This document shows positions 36,082 through 46,246 of a stretch of 64,000 bases of DNA, in pieces. Below the pieces are notes generated by a model. It did not search any database. It saw only the letters and a list, made by a program, of their open reading frames with translations, and had not been told where the DNA came from. The DNA is from Pseudomonas lundensis. Lineage in GTDB: Bacteria; Pseudomonadota; Gammaproteobacteria; Pseudomonadales; Pseudomonadaceae. The position numbers were made by a program, and so were the translations under genes. The stretch is taken from assembly GCF_001042985.1 (NCBI RefSeq), contig NZ_JYKY01000011.1:62001-126000 (forward strand), read 5' to 3'. Position 1 is the first letter of the stretch. Each line of letters opens with the position of its first letter.

Positions 36082-37362
36082 ATGAAAAAAGTAATGCTCA
36101 AGACCACACTTAGCCTCGCCGTCACTTTGGCTTCCAGCCAGATTTTCGCCAGTGGCTTCGCCCTCAACGAACAAAGCGTTAGCGGTATGGGGACCGGTTT
36201 CGCAGGTCGTTCGTCTCAAGCTGATGATGCAAGTACCGTATTTGGTAACCCTGCCGGTATGTCCCGCCTACAAGGTCAACAAGTGACCGGTGGCGTTGCA
36301 GTCATTGACGCTAAAACCGATATCAAAGATGCAAGGGGCAACGCCAAAGGCACCAACAAAGGTGACATGGTCCCATTCACCGGCGTGCCAATGGGTTTTT
36401 ATACCAACAGAATCAATGATCAATGGGCTGTAGGCTTCGGTGTTTATGCACCTTTTGGCCTCGCCACTGAATACGAAAAAAGTTTCCAGGGTCGCGCATT
36501 CGGCAGCACCAGCGACGTTGCTGTTGTCACCTTCCAGCCGACCGTCAGCTATGCGTTCAACGACAAGGTATCGATCGGTTTTGGTCCAACCATCAACCGT
36601 ATTGTTGGCAAGCTGGAGTCCGATCTTGCACTGGTGCCCGGAACACCGGAAGCCCACGTGAAGATCAAAGGTGATGACACCGCTTTGGGCTTCAACGCTG
36701 GTATTTTGGTACAAGCCACTGACACTACCCGCGTTGGCCTGACCTACCACTCAAAAGTCAGCTACAAGCTCAAGGGCCACACTGATGTGGAAGCTGGTCC
36801 AGGCACTCCGCCCCAATTGCTGAAAAGCAATCGCTATGACGCTTCGCTGTCGATCGACACCCCCGAATCCTGGGACCTGTCCGTCACACAAGATATCTCT
36901 GATGCCTGGAAAGTCTACGCGGGTTCTACCTGGACTCGCTGGAGCCGCCTGAAGGACATTACCGTCAAGAACGAAGGCGTTACTGTAGCTAACGCAGGCC
37001 CAGGGGGCGCACAGGCCTTCACCACCATCAAAGAAGAACAAAACTGGCATGACACCTGGGCTTACGCCATCGGTACCTCATACCAATTGAACAAACAGTG
37101 GATACTGCGCACCGGTCTAACATGGGATCAATCGCCTACCAACAATACTAACCGCTCGCCACGTATTCCTACCGGCGACCGGACCATCTTCAGCATGGGT
37201 GCTGGTTATGCTGTGACTGACGATCTGACTATCGACGTGGCGTACTCTTACCTGAAAGAAGAGGCAGTCAAAGTGAACGATGCCAAAGGCATCAACCGTT
37301 ACAGCGCCAAGTATGAAAACAGCGCGAACGGCTTCGCAGTGGGTGCAACCTACAAGTTCTAA
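36082..37362 (+). CDS. FadL/OmpP1/TodX-family outer-membrane porin
   Basis: A 426-residue outer-membrane protein. A signal peptide ends at ...SSQIFA, and the mature protein begins SGFALNEQSVSGMGTGFAGRS. The N-terminal hatch signature DDASTVFGNPAGMSRL is a FadL hallmark, and the C-terminus ends in a beta-strand with terminal Phe (FAVGATYKF). The family imports long-chain fatty acids or other hydrophobic compounds by lateral diffusion. AAGGAG precedes the ATG. It stands alone with its own terminator. Which hydrophobic substrate it carries is not evident. Confidence 0.92.
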   Translation: MKKVMLKTTLSLAVTLASSQIFASGFALNEQSVSGMGTGFAGRSSQADDASTVFGNPAGMSRLQGQQVTGGVAVIDAKTDIKDARGNAKGTNKGDMVPFTGVPMGFYTNRINDQWAVGFGVYAPFGLATEYEKSFQGRAFGSTSDVAVVTFQPTVSYAFNDKVSIGFGPTINRIVGKLESDLALVPGTPEAHVKIKGDDTALGFNAGILVQATDTTRVGLTYHSKVSYKLKGHTDVEAGPGTPPQLLKSNRYDASLSIDTPESWDLSVTQDISDAWKVYAGSTWTRWSRLKDITVKNEGVTVANAGPGGAQAFTTIKEEQNWHDTWAYAIGTSYQLNKQWILRTGLTWDQSPTNNTNRSPRIPTGDRTIFSMGAGYAVTDDLTIDVAYSYLKEEAVKVNDAKGINRYSAKYENSANGFAVGATYKF

Positions 37363-37396
37363 TTCGCGACGAACCTCAGGGTTTATCTGCTGAATT

Positions 37397-37434
37397 AAAA
37401 AATCCCCGCCTCGGTGACGAGCGCGGGGATTTTT
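37397..37434. terminator. bidirectional terminator between fadL-type gene and gpx
   Basis: AATCCCCGC/GCGGGGATT forms a 9-bp stem with an A-run on the left and TTTT on the right, so it can stop transcription from both converging genes. Confidence 0.85.
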
Positions 37435-37446
37435 ATTGACCGTCAA

Positions 37447-38001
37447 TCAGGGTTTTGAAGCGATCGCCTTTTCGATCGCCTCAATCAGCTCCGGGCTGTC
37501 AGGTTTGGTCAGGCTGGAAAAGTTGGCAATCACATTGCCCTGACGGTCCACCACGTACTTATAAAAATTCCACTTCGGCGCACTGCTTTGCTCAGCCAGC
37601 ACTTTGAACAGATGAACCGCGTCGGCCCCGCGAACCTTTTGCGGGTTGGTCATGGTGAACGTCACGCCGTAGTTCACGTAACACACCTTCGCGGTCTCTT
37701 CGCCATCCTTGGCCTCTTGTTTGAAGTCATCCGATGGCACGCCGATCAGCTCAAGCCCCTGATCCTTGTAACGTTGATTCAACGCTTCAAGCCCTTTAAA
37801 TTGAGGCGCGAACCCGCAAAAACTCGCGGTATTGACAATCACCAGCGGTTTTCCGGCAAAACGCTGGCACAAGTCGATGGACTCTTTTGAGCGCAACTTG
37901 GGCAGCGAACCTTCCAGCAGCGGCGGGCATTGAGCCGCCCAAACAGGTCCAGCACACGCCAACAACAGTACGGGCATCGCCATCCAGCGCTTGAGCATCA
38001 T
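37447..38001 (-). CDS. exported glutathione-peroxidase-family protein
   Basis: A 184-residue protein with a signal peptide ([16 protein letters not shown]) and a thioredoxin-fold peroxidase core. The peroxidatic Cys is in NTASFCGF (Cys62) and the Trp/Asn motif is KWNFYKYVV. The usual second motif with Gln (FPCNQF) is replaced by VPSDDF, so the catalytic Gln is Asp. It probably reduces peroxides with thioredoxin-like donors in the periplasm, or has an altered chemistry. It is convergent with the FadL-type gene and shares a bidirectional terminator. Confidence 0.85.
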   Translation of the reverse strand: MMLKRWMAMPVLLLACAGPVWAAQCPPLLEGSLPKLRSKESIDLCQRFAGKPLVIVNTASFCGFAPQFKGLEALNQRYKDQGLELIGVPSDDFKQEAKDGEETAKVCYVNYGVTFTMTNPQKVRGADAVHLFKVLAEQSSAPKWNFYKYVVDRQGNVIANFSSLTKPDSPELIEAIEKAIASKP

Positions 38002-38053
38002 CGGTGTCCTTTTAAAAAATGCAGACCCTGAACTTACGCGCCAAGGCCATCAA

Positions 38054-38176
38054 CTAGCAAGTCGCCATACCCAGTTGCAGCAAGGCCAGTCCACTCTGAT
38101 GCCAACCCCACCACGCCAGCGCAATAAGGGCCAGTCCGGCCCCCACGCCGCCCAACCAGATCAAGGTCGAATTCAC
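38054..38176 (-). CDS. 40-residue membrane peptide coupled to the MFS gene
   Basis: This gene starts at GTG 38176, overlapping the MFS stop (GTGA junction), with AGGAGGGT seven bases upstream, inside the MFS 3' end. The product (NSTLIWLGGVGAGLALIALAW then WHQSGLALLQLGMATC) is one transmembrane helix plus an amphipathic tail. The perfect ribosome site and overlap argue for real translation. It could be a subunit-like or stabilising peptide for the transporter (inference). It is too short for most gene finders. Confidence 0.65.
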   Translation of the reverse strand: MNSTLIWLGGVGAGLALIALAWWGWHQSGLALLQLGMATC

Positions 38177-39381
38177 AACGCACCCTCCTGCAACTGCAAG
38201 CGCGCAACAGGCCGCTCGCGTACCGGCACGTTAAGGGCAGCCGCTAACAGGCTCAAGCCAATCGAAACGTGCCAAATCAGGTCATAGCTACCGGTTTTAT
38301 CGTAGACCACGCCACCGAGCCATCCACCCAGAAAGGCCCCCAATTGGTGGAACAGAAAGACGATACCGCCCAGCATCGACAGGTTACGCACACCAAACAG
38401 CGTCGCCACCGTTCCGTTGGTCAGAGGCACTGTCGAGAGCCACAAGAAACCCATGGCCATGCCGAACACGTAGGCGCTGAACGTCGTGACCGGCGCCCAC
38501 AAGAACAGCGCGATGACCACCGCCCGCGCCAGATAGAGGCCGGTCAACAGGCGCGGTTTGGACATCCGCCCGCCCAGCCATCCCGCCGTGTAGGTGCCAA
38601 AGATATTGAACAACCCGATCAGCGCCAGCACCGACGTACCGACCGTCGCCGGCAGATGCTGATCCACCAGGTAGGCCGGCAAATGAATGCCGATAAAGAC
38701 CACCTGAAAACCGCAGACAAAAAAACCAAAGGCCAATAGCCAGAACCCGGAGTGGCTGCACGCCTCTTGCAACGCTTGCTTGAGAGTCTGTTCGCCGCCC
38801 AGCGCTGGCATGGGCCGATCCTTGAGCATGCTCACCAGCGGGACGATTAGCGCGACCAACAGGCCCAACACCAACAAGGCGCTTGACCAACCGAGCCAAC
38901 CGATCAGCCCCAGCGTGCCCGGCAGCATGGCGAACTGCCCGAAGGAACCTGCTGCGCTGGCGATCCCCATGCCCAGGCTGCGCTTTTCGGGCGGCAAGGC
39001 ACGCCCTACAACACCGAGAATCACTGAAAACGAAGTGCCCGACAGGCCAACCCCGATCAGCAGCCCTGCGCTCAACGACAGCGACAGCGGCGAATCGGAC
39101 ATCCCCATCATGACCAGGCCCACCGCGTACAACACGCCGCCGACGATCACCACCCGGGCCGCGCCAAAGCGGTCTGCCAGCGCCCCGGTAAAGGGCTGCG
39201 CCAGCCCCCACATCAAGTTTTGTAGGGCGATAGCAAAAGCAAACACTTCGCGCCCCCAGCCGAACTGCGCACTCATGGGCGGCAGAAACAACCCGAAACC
39301 ATGCCTCACCCCCAAGGACAGCGCCAAGATCAGCGCACTGCCCAACAAGACCCAACCGCTGTTACGCCACACCGTTGTCAT
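38173..39381 (-). CDS. MFS transporter
   Basis: A 402-residue major-facilitator protein with about 12 helices. The N-terminus (SALILALSLGVRHGFGLFLPPMSAQFGWGREVFAFAIALQN) and the loop DRFGAARVVIVGG between helices 2 and 3 fit the MCT/oxalate-formate-antiporter-like branch. ATG 39381 follows GGAGAA; a longer frame to 39456 starts in apparently non-coding sequence. A MarR gene lies 52 bases upstream on the same strand, so the two are probably cotranscribed, with the regulator controlling export or uptake of an unknown acid or drug. Confidence 0.85.
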   Translation of the reverse strand: MTTVWRNSGWVLLGSALILALSLGVRHGFGLFLPPMSAQFGWGREVFAFAIALQNLMWGLAQPFTGALADRFGAARVVIVGGVLYAVGLVMMGMSDSPLSLSLSAGLLIGVGLSGTSFSVILGVVGRALPPEKRSLGMGIASAAGSFGQFAMLPGTLGLIGWLGWSSALLVLGLLVALIVPLVSMLKDRPMPALGGEQTLKQALQEACSHSGFWLLAFGFFVCGFQVVFIGIHLPAYLVDQHLPATVGTSVLALIGLFNIFGTYTAGWLGGRMSKPRLLTGLYLARAVVIALFLWAPVTTFSAYVFGMAMGFLWLSTVPLTNGTVATLFGVRNLSMLGGIVFLFHQLGAFLGGWLGGVVYDKTGSYDLIWHVSIGLSLLAAALNVPVRERPVARLQLQEGAL

Positions 39382-39433
39382 TGTTATTCTCCGGGAGCGG
39401 GTAAAAACCCTTTTGTAGAGACGCGGCCGACGC

Positions 39434-39847
39434 TCAGTCAGGTCCTGCCAGTTCATTCAACAGTTCTAAAAGTTGGGCACGTCGTGCCTCACCCAACCGG
39501 TCCATCAAGCGTTGCTGGGCCTTCTCCCAGGCGGGCAAGGCTGCCGCAAGACGCTCGTTACCCGCCTCGGTCAGGCACACCAGACGGTTACGCTGATCAG
39601 CGCCTTCCGACAGTTTCACCAGCCCCATGCCCTCAAGCACCCGCAAATTGCGGCCCAGCGTGCTGCGGTCCAGCCCCATCGCTTCAGCGAGGCTGGAGAT
39701 GCTCGGCCGATCGAGACGCTTGAGATTGCTGAGCAGCGAATACTGGGCAACGTTGATGCCGAAGCCATCCAGGGCGCCGTCGTAATGCCTGCTGACGCCA
39801 CGGGCGGCGCGCCGCAGGTTGGTGCATAAACACTGGGTCGGTAACAT
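39434..39847 (-). CDS. MarR-family regulator
   Basis: A 137-residue winged-helix repressor: QYSLLSNLKRLDRPSISSLAEAMGLDRSTLGRNLRVLEGMGLVKL is the DNA-binding domain, RNRLVCLTEAGNERL the wing. ATG 39847 is chosen to match family length; the stretch before it has no clear ribosome site but contains GTATATAC, a possible operator or -10 element, so the mRNA may be nearly leaderless. It is first in a probable operon with the MFS transporter. The effector is unknown. Confidence 0.82.
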   Translation of the reverse strand: MLPTQCLCTNLRRAARGVSRHYDGALDGFGINVAQYSLLSNLKRLDRPSISSLAEAMGLDRSTLGRNLRVLEGMGLVKLSEGADQRNRLVCLTEAGNERLAAALPAWEKAQQRLMDRLGEARRAQLLELLNELAGPD

Positions 39848-39970
39848 TTTGTATGTATATACCCGTAATAAAAGAGTGACAAGAATAAAACCGTAGCGGC
39901 TGCCAACGCCTGAGCTGATTTGAAGCACACAGTGGCTGACCCCATTGCTCGGGCCCGCTCAACACGAGGG

Positions 39971-40708
39971 CTAGCCGATCAGGGCCAGCCCCACCAACAC
40001 CCCCACCTCAAGCAACTCCAGCAGCGCGCCAGCGGTATCGCCGGTGGTGCCGCCCAATCGACGCATCATGATTCGGCGCAACCAGGCAAACCCGATGACG
40101 CCCAACACCAGCGACCACACGCCACCCATGCCCGCCACCAGTACACATCCCAGCCCACTGAAACCCAACACCCACCAGCCTGCGGTGCGCGGCACATGAT
40201 CGGCCAGCGCCTGCCCCAGCCCTCCTGCACGCACATAAGGTGTGGTCAGAAAAACAGCCAGCAACGCACTGCGCCCGATCAGCGGCACGATCAACAACGC
40301 CGCGAACTGTTGCTGCTCGATCACCGCCAACAAGGCACAGAACTTGAGCAGCAGCACCAGCACTAACACCACCACGGCAATCGGCCCACTGCGCGGGTCT
40401 TTCATGATGGTCAGCGTGCGCTCGCGATCACCAAACCCGCCCAGCCACGCATCAGCGCTGTCCGCCAGGCCGTCCAGGTGCAACCCGCCACTGAACAGCA
40501 CCCACACCGTTAGCAGCAAAGCGGCATGCAGCATAAGCGGCGCACCCGACAACACCGCGGTGGCGCCGTACAAAACTACGCCCAACACCAGGCCCACCAG
40601 CGGGTAATACAGCAGCGAACGGCCTGTTTCCCCCGGCGACGGCATGCCGGGTAACCGCACCGGCAAACTGCTCAGAAATTGCAGGGCAATCCAGAACGGT
40701 CCCTTCAC
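39971..40708 (-). CDS. cobS: adenosylcobinamide-GDP ribazoletransferase
   Basis: CobS (CobV in the aerobic-pathway naming, 245 residues) joins adenosylcobinamide-GDP with alpha-ribazole or its phosphate, giving cobalamin or its 5'-phosphate. It is a polytopic inner-membrane enzyme with about six helices and the Asp-rich motif GGLHLDGLADSADAWLGG near residue 75. It is the last gene of the cob operon and overlaps the phosphatase gene by four bases. Confidence 0.93.
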   Translation of the reverse strand: MKGPFWIALQFLSSLPVRLPGMPSPGETGRSLLYYPLVGLVLGVVLYGATAVLSGAPLMLHAALLLTVWVLFSGGLHLDGLADSADAWLGGFGDRERTLTIMKDPRSGPIAVVVLVLVLLLKFCALLAVIEQQQFAALLIVPLIGRSALLAVFLTTPYVRAGGLGQALADHVPRTAGWWVLGFSGLGCVLVAGMGGVWSLVLGVIGFAWLRRIMMRRLGGTTGDTAGALLELLEVGVLVGLALIG

Positions 40709-41283
40709 GCACTCACCTCCCGCAACTCACCCTCAGCGCTGACCTGCACGTGCAACAAGGCGCCGTGGGGCACCGCGACGCTCAGCAGCTGTTCACGGGG
40801 CAAGCCGCGCGCCTGTGCCAATAACCGTTTGATCACACCGCCGTGGCAAACCACCAGCACTTTTTGACCCGCGTAACGCTGTTGCAGGCGCAAAACCGCC
40901 GCTAACACGCGTTCGGCAAAGTCCAGTACCGGCTCCCCTTCGGGCGGCGTAAAGGCATAGGGGTCAGACCAGAACAAGCCCAAAGCCTCGGCATCGGTTT
41001 GCATCAAGGCCGCCGCGCTTTGCCCTTCCCACACGCCGAAGTGCAGCTCTTGCAAATCCGCGTCGAGGGTCAACGGCACCTCCAGCGACGCAGCCAGCGC
41101 TTGCGCAAACAGGCGGCAGCGCTGCAAGGGCGAGCTGACAATCCGGTCCCACGGCCCCTGCCCCTCAACCGCCTCGTGCATTTGCGCCCAGCCCAGTTCA
41201 GTCAGTGCATCGTCCAGACTGCCGCGCAAGCCGCCGCCCAGTTCGGTTTCGCCGTGGCGCAGCAGGTCCAGGCGCACACTCAT
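40705..41283 (-). CDS. cobC: alpha-ribazole phosphatase-family protein
   Basis: A 192-residue histidine-phosphatase-superfamily enzyme. The RHGET motif ([14 protein letters not shown]) gives the phosphohistidine near residue 10; [13 protein letters not shown] and [12 protein letters not shown] complete the active site. It removes the 5'-phosphate from alpha-ribazole phosphate or from cobalamin phosphate in the last assembly steps. It overlaps cobT and cobS by four bases on either side, so translation is coupled. Confidence 0.9.
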   Translation of the reverse strand: MSVRLDLLRHGETELGGGLRGSLDDALTELGWAQMHEAVEGQGPWDRIVSSPLQRCRLFAQALAASLEVPLTLDADLQELHFGVWEGQSAAALMQTDAEALGLFWSDPYAFTPPEGEPVLDFAERVLAAVLRLQQRYAGQKVLVVCHGGVIKRLLAQARGLPREQLLSVAVPHGALLHVQVSAEGELREVSA

Positions 41284-42335
41284 GCCGGACGATCCGCCAC
41301 GGCCGCTTCGGCAAACGTTGCCATTTGCCCGTGCAGGTCGCAGGCCAGGCGCAGCAACGGCACGGCCAGCGCCGCCCCGCTGCCTTCGCCCAGTCGCAGG
41401 CCGAGGTCAAGCAAGGGCGCGGCCTCGAGGCTTTCGAGCACATGGCGGTGCCCGTGTTCGGCACCCCGATGGCTGAACACCAGCCATGGACGGCACTCGG
41501 GGTTCAACCGCACCGCGACCATCGCCGCGACCGTGCAGATAAAGCCATCCACCAACGCCGCCATGCCCTCTTGAGCACAGGCCACATACGCACCCGCCAG
41601 CGCGGCAATCTCAAAACCACCCAGTCGGAATAACGTTTGCAACGGGTCGTCCAGCAGGCCCGCATGGAAGTCCAGCGCTTGCTCAATCACCCGCGCTTTA
41701 TGGCTGACGCCCGCTGCGTCCAGGCCAGTGCCGGGGCCGGTCAGCAAGGCCGCAGGGCATTCAAGCAACGCGCTGGCCACGGCACTGGCCGACGCCGTGT
41801 TACCGATGCCCATTTCACCACCAATGAACAGCTCGCTGCCCTGTTCGCGAGCGCGCAAGACACTGTCGCGCCCTGCTTGCAACGCCTTCAAACCTTGGGC
41901 ATCCGTCATGGCCGGGCCTGTGGCGAAGTTCGCCGTGCCGGCGCCCAGTTGCAGGTGACGAACACCCGCCAGATTGAGCATCGGCGTGACCGTGCCCAGG
42001 TCCACCACATCCAGTTGCGCGCCCAGTTGCCGGGCAAGCACGCTGATGGCTGCGCCGCCACTGACAAAGTTGTGCAGCATTTGACCGGTAACGGCTTGCG
42101 GATAAGCCGAAACACCTTCGGCGACCACGCCATGATCCCCGGCGAAGAGGGCAATCCATAATTGATCGACACGCGGCTTGACCCGCCCTTGCAACCCGGC
42201 CAGTTGAATCGCCAGTGTTTCGAGCTGCCCCAGCGAACCTGCGGGCTTGGTCAGTTGCTGTTGACGCTCGGCCGCAGCCTTTTGCGCGTCACGGTCCGGG
42301 GATTTACACGGACGCAGCCACCACGGCGTATTCAT
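41280..42335 (-). CDS. cobT: nicotinate-nucleotide:dimethylbenzimidazole phosphoribosyltransferase
   Basis: CobT (351 residues) activates the lower-ligand base to alpha-ribazole phosphate. Motifs visible are [45 protein letters not shown] and, near the C-terminus, [16 protein letters not shown], which carries the catalytic Glu. I chose ATG 42335, which overlaps the cobU stop (ATGA); the frame runs upstream, but inside cobU. The base is supplied by BluB from the same operon. Confidence 0.95.
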   Translation of the reverse strand: MNTPWWLRPCKSPDRDAQKAAAERQQQLTKPAGSLGQLETLAIQLAGLQGRVKPRVDQLWIALFAGDHGVVAEGVSAYPQAVTGQMLHNFVSGGAAISVLARQLGAQLDVVDLGTVTPMLNLAGVRHLQLGAGTANFATGPAMTDAQGLKALQAGRDSVLRAREQGSELFIGGEMGIGNTASASAVASALLECPAALLTGPGTGLDAAGVSHKARVIEQALDFHAGLLDDPLQTLFRLGGFEIAALAGAYVACAQEGMAALVDGFICTVAAMVAVRLNPECRPWLVFSHRGAEHGHRHVLESLEAAPLLDLGLRLGEGSGAALAVPLLRLACDLHGQMATFAEAAVADRPA

Positions 42336-42859
42336 AAGACAGTTCCTTTCAACGTCAGGGGCAGGCCTGCCACGGTCAACACAACACGCTGACAGCACTC
42401 GGCCAAGGCTTGATGCAGCCAACCGGCTTCATCGACATAGCGGCGAGTCAATTCGCCCAGCGGCACGACACCCATCCCGGTTTCGTTGCTGACAAACAGA
42501 ATTTCACCCGGCAACCCTGCCAGGCACGCCAACAGGGCGTCGCGTTCAGCCGTCAGGCGTTGCGCGTCGTCCAGCATCAACAGGTTGGTCATCCACAGCG
42601 TCAGGCAGTCCACCAGCAGGCAGGTATCGGCGCGGGCGTTTTCGCGCAGCACGCGGGCCAGCGCCAACGGCTCTTCAATCAGCCCCCATTGCGCAGGCCG
42701 ACGCTCGCGATGATGCCGTACCCGCTCGCTCATCTCGCCGTCCTGCGGCTGGCTGGTTGCAATGTACGTCACTGTGTAACCGGACTCGGCTGCCAGCTTT
42801 TCGGCCAGACGGCTTTTACCCGAGCGGGCACCGCCCAAAATCAGTTGCAGCATGTTCAT
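42332..42859 (-). CDS. cobU: bifunctional adenosylcobinamide kinase/guanylyltransferase
   Basis: CobU (CobP, 175 residues) phosphorylates adenosylcobinamide and transfers GMP to give adenosylcobinamide-GDP. The P-loop GGARSGKS is at residues 9-16, [14 protein letters not shown] and [10 protein letters not shown] hold the active-site His region, and [13 protein letters not shown] and [11 protein letters not shown] follow. It begins 42 bases after cobQ, the largest gap inside the operon, and overlaps cobT by four bases. Confidence 0.95.
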   Translation of the reverse strand: MNMLQLILGGARSGKSRLAEKLAAESGYTVTYIATSQPQDGEMSERVRHHRERRPAQWGLIEEPLALARVLRENARADTCLLVDCLTLWMTNLLMLDDAQRLTAERDALLACLAGLPGEILFVSNETGMGVVPLGELTRRYVDEAGWLHQALAECCQRVVLTVAGLPLTLKGTVL

Positions 42860-42901
42860 GCACCTCTCAAGACAAAACAGCCCGTGGCATCGATCACACC
42901 G

Positions 42902-44356
42902 CTATTGCAGCCCACACAGTTGCCGCAGACGAGCCGTGTCCAAATGGTTTTCCACCAGATCGGCCAAGCGCTCAATGTCCCGCTCGCGCAGCGCGTGGTA
43001 GTCCACTGCCTGAACGCTAGGCAACCCGGCCCAGCGCAACAGGGCGCTGCAGGCTGCCGGCGACTCGAACAGACCATGCAGGTAAGTCCCGATAATCTGC
43101 CCGTCGGCGCTGCAAGCACCCTCGCAACGGCCGTCTTCAAGCTGCACGGCAGGCCGCTCAAGGGCGCTGCCGCGGGTTACACCGGCGTGAATTTCATAAC
43201 CGCTGACCTCGGCGTTTTCCAGCGCCAAGCGCCCGCGCACATTACGCAGTTGTTTTTCAGCCTCAAGCTGCGTGGTGAATGCCAGCAGGCCCAGCCCGTC
43301 ACTGGAGCCCGGCGCGCCTTCCAGCCCCAGCGGGTCGTGGACCTGCTCGCCCAGCATCTGCAAGCCGCCGCAAATCCCCAACACCCGGCCGCCGTAGCGC
43401 AAATGCCGCTCAATGGCCGTGTCCCAGCCATTGGCGCGCAGGTAGGCCAAGTCGCTGCGAACGCTTTTGGAGCCCGGCAGGATAATCAGGTCGGCGGGGG
43501 GAATCGGCTGACCCGGCCCTACAAATTGCACATTCACCTGAGGGTGCAGGCGCAGCGGATCGAAATCGGTGTGGTTGCTGATGCGCGGCAGCACCGGCAC
43601 CACGACGTTAAGCACCCGGTCGGCCTTGTTGATCTGGCGCTGGTCGATGCCGTCCTCAGCTTCCAGGTGCAGGTCCATGACATACGGGAGCACGCCGATC
43701 ACCGGTTTGCCGGTCCGCTGCTCCAGCCAGTCGAGCCCCGGTTGCAGCAGGGCAATATCGCCACGAAAACGGTTGATGATAAAACCCTGAACCCGCGCCT
43801 GTTCGCTCTCGGACAGCAGTTCCAGAGTGCCGACCAAGTGCGCGAAGACGCCACCGCGATTGATGTCGGCAATCAGAATCACCGGGCAGTCCACGGCCTC
43901 GGCAAAGCCCATGTTGGCAATGTCGCCGGCGCGCAGGTTGATCTCGGCCGGAGACCCGGCTCCTTCGACCATCACCACCGGGTAGGCCGCGCTCAGGCGG
44001 TCATGGGAGGCCAGTACGGCCTGCATCGCGATGGCTTTGTAATCGTGATAGGCCACGGCGTTCATGCTGGTCACGGCTCGCCCGTGAATGATCACTTGCG
44101 AGCCGGTGTCGCTGTTGGGCTTGAGCAACACCGGGTTCATATCGGTGTGCGGCGCTAACCCGGCAGCCTGCGCCTGCACAGCCTGCGCGCGACCGATTTC
44201 GCCGCCCTCGGCCGTCACCGCGCTGTTGAGCGCCATGTTCTGCGGCTTGAACGGCACCACGCGCACGCCCTGACGGGTCAACCAGCGGCACAACGCTGTC
44301 ACCAATGTACTTTTGCCCGCATCGGACGTGGTGCCTTGCACCATCAACGTGCTCAT
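42902..44356 (-). CDS. cobQ: cobyric acid synthase
   Basis: CobQ/CbiP (484 residues) amidates adenosylcobyrinate a,c-diamide at four side chains using glutamine and ATP. The N-terminal dethiobiotin-synthetase-like ATPase has [10 protein letters not shown], and [15 protein letters not shown] follows. The C-terminal class-I glutaminase has [15 protein letters not shown] and the nucleophile in [11 protein letters not shown]. It overlaps the cobD stop by four bases. Confidence 0.95.
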   Translation of the reverse strand: MSTLMVQGTTSDAGKSTLVTALCRWLTRQGVRVVPFKPQNMALNSAVTAEGGEIGRAQAVQAQAAGLAPHTDMNPVLLKPNSDTGSQVIIHGRAVTSMNAVAYHDYKAIAMQAVLASHDRLSAAYPVVMVEGAGSPAEINLRAGDIANMGFAEAVDCPVILIADINRGGVFAHLVGTLELLSESEQARVQGFIINRFRGDIALLQPGLDWLEQRTGKPVIGVLPYVMDLHLEAEDGIDQRQINKADRVLNVVVPVLPRISNHTDFDPLRLHPQVNVQFVGPGQPIPPADLIILPGSKSVRSDLAYLRANGWDTAIERHLRYGGRVLGICGGLQMLGEQVHDPLGLEGAPGSSDGLGLLAFTTQLEAEKQLRNVRGRLALENAEVSGYEIHAGVTRGSALERPAVQLEDGRCEGACSADGQIIGTYLHGLFESPAACSALLRWAGLPSVQAVDYHALRERDIERLADLVENHLDTARLRQLCGLQ

Positions 44357-45345
44357 GGGATTTCCTTGGTGTAAGCCTGCAATGCCTGCTCAAGCTTGAG
44401 CCAGTGCGCCTCATCGGCGGGAAGGCCGACACGCACGCTGCTGTTATGGGTAAACAGGCGCAGGAGAATGCCGCGCCGGGCCATGAAGTCGTACAGGTAC
44501 TCGGCGTGCGGGGTCATCAGCCACTGAAACAGCGCGCAGCCCCCCTGAGCGGGCAACCCGTACTGGCCGAGCATCGCCACCAGCCGCTGGCTGGCCTGTT
44601 CGCTGCGCTGGCGTTGCCGGGCGTGCGCCTCGGTGTCGAGCAGGCACGCCTGTCCCAACACCCGCGTCGGCCCGCTGACCGCCCACGGGCCGACTTGCTC
44701 AGCGAGCAACTTGAGCAGCTTGAGTTCCGCCAGTACAAAGCCCAGGCGCACACCCGCCAGCCCGAAAAACTTGCCGAACGAGCGCAGGACGATCAGGCCG
44801 GTGCGCTGGCTTTGCGGCGCCAGGCTCATCGTCGGCGTGTTGTCCATGAACGCTTCGTCGACCACCAGCCAGCCCCCGCGCTGCACCAGACGCGCATGCC
44901 AGTCCAGCAAGCGCTCGGGCGACAGGCTCAGGCCCGTCGGGTTGTTGGGATTGACCACCACCAGCACGTCCAGCTTATCGAGGTAGAAATCGACTTCCTG
45001 CTCCATGATTTCGCGCACGATGTGCCCGTTGCGGCGCCAGGCTTCGGCGTGTTCGGCATAGCACGGTGACAATACCCCGACCTTGCCACTGCGGCGCAGA
45101 CGCGGCAGCAACTGGATGGCGCATTGCGACCCCGGCACAGGTAGCACGTTCGGGGCGCCGTAATAGCTGCACGCGGCCTGTTCAAGGCCGTCATCGGTCT
45201 CGGGCAATCGGGCCCAGGCGCGCTCGGGTATGTGCCCGATTGCAAAGGGCCAGGGCGCCAGACCGCTGGACAGGTCCAGCCAGTCAGCTTCGGCAATCCC
45301 GTAGCGCAGGGCGGCCTGACGCAAACGTCCACCGTGCTCAAGCAT
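44353..45345 (-). CDS. cobD: L-threonine-O-3-phosphate decarboxylase
   Basis: A 330-residue PLP enzyme of the class I/II aminotransferase fold that makes (R)-1-aminopropan-2-ol phosphate, the linker of the nucleotide loop; pseudomonad literature often calls it Cob[20 protein letters not shown] and the PLP-lysine motif [15 protein letters not shown] are visible. ATG 45345 is chosen with GGGAGTG upstream, overlapping cbiB by eight bases; an upstream GTG at 45363 would add six residues. Confidence 0.9.
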   Translation of the reverse strand: MLEHGGRLRQAALRYGIAEADWLDLSSGLAPWPFAIGHIPERAWARLPETDDGLEQAACSYYGAPNVLPVPGSQCAIQLLPRLRRSGKVGVLSPCYAEHAEAWRRNGHIVREIMEQEVDFYLDKLDVLVVVNPNNPTGLSLSPERLLDWHARLVQRGGWLVVDEAFMDNTPTMSLAPQSQRTGLIVLRSFGKFFGLAGVRLGFVLAELKLLKLLAEQVGPWAVSGPTRVLGQACLLDTEAHARQRQRSEQASQRLVAMLGQYGLPAQGGCALFQWLMTPHAEYLYDFMARRGILLRLFTHNSSVRVGLPADEAHWLKLEQALQAYTKEIP

Positions 45346-46246
45346 AGAATTCACTCCCGACACACAAAATCAGCAGCCACAGCCACACGCCACGCTGCAC
45401 CAGTTGCCAGCCGCGACCGATGGAATCGGCGTCGGCAGGCAGGCCTTCCCCCAACTGCGGGCGCTCGTGCAACTCACCGTGGTAAATCGCCGGACCTCCC
45501 AACGCTACACCCAGTGCGCCTGCACCGGCAGCCATGACCGGGCCTGCGTTGGGGCTGTCCCAGTGTGGCGCCTGTTGTCGCCAGCAGCGCAGCGCAGCTC
45601 GGGTTTTACCCAACACTGCGTAGGTCAGGGCCACCAGACGCGCGGGAATATAGTTAAGTACATCGTCGATACGGGCAGCGGCCCAGCCGAAACGCTCGAA
45701 CCGCTCATTGCGATAGCCCCACATCGCGTCGAGGGTATTGCTCAGACGATAGAGCACCACGCCGGGAGCTCCGGCCACGGCAAACCAGAAAATCGCCGCG
45801 AACACAGCATCGCTACCGTTTTCCAGCACCGACTCAGTGGCGGCTCGCGCCACGTCGGTCGCGTCCAGTTCGTTGGTTTGTCGACTGACCAGATAACCGA
45901 CACGGGTGCGGGCCTCATCCAGGTCCTGACGGCGCAACGCATCAGCCACCGGTTGCACGTGTTCGCCCAAGCTGCGCATGCCCAGCGCGCAATACAAGGC
46001 CAGAATGTCCACCAGCCAACCGATGTAAGGCAGCCATGACAACGCCGTGGCCAGAATCGTCAACGGAATGACCGCCAGCACCCAGGCCGTGACCCCGTGA
46101 CTACGCCAGCCGCGTCCACCGGAATTGAAACGCTGTTCGATACGGTCCGCCATACGGCCAAACGCGACCAGCGGATGCCAGCGCCTGGGCTCGCCCAACA
46201 GTGCGTCCAGCGCCACCCCGGCGACGCACAGCAACGCCACACTCAT
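45338..46246 (-). CDS. cbiB: adenosylcobinamide-phosphate synthase
   Basis: CbiB (302 residues) attaches aminopropanol (or its phosphate) to adenosylcobyric acid in the inner membrane. It shows the family start [28 protein letters not shown], about four to five hydrophobic helices, and the [32 protein letters not shown] and [23 protein letters not shown] blocks. ATG 46246 overlaps the bluB stop; the frame's upstream TTG lies inside bluB. Confidence 0.93.
   Translation of the reverse strand: MSVALLCVAGVALDALLGEPRRWHPLVAFGRMADRIEQRFNSGGRGWRSHGVTAWVLAVIPLTILATALSWLPYIGWLVDILALYCALGMRSLGEHVQPVADALRRQDLDEARTRVGYLVSRQTNELDATDVARAATESVLENGSDAVFAAIFWFAVAGAPGVVLYRLSNTLDAMWGYRNERFERFGWAAARIDDVLNYIPARLVALTYAVLGKTRAALRCWRQQAPHWDSPNAGPVMAAGAGALGVALGGPAIYHGELHERPQLGEGLPADADSIGRGWQLVQRGVWLWLLILCVGSEFYA

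Noticed and set aside
42410..44158. 582-residue plus-strand open frame across cobU and cobQ
   Set aside because: Its length comes from the high GC of the opposite strand; the minus-strand genes have full catalytic motifs.
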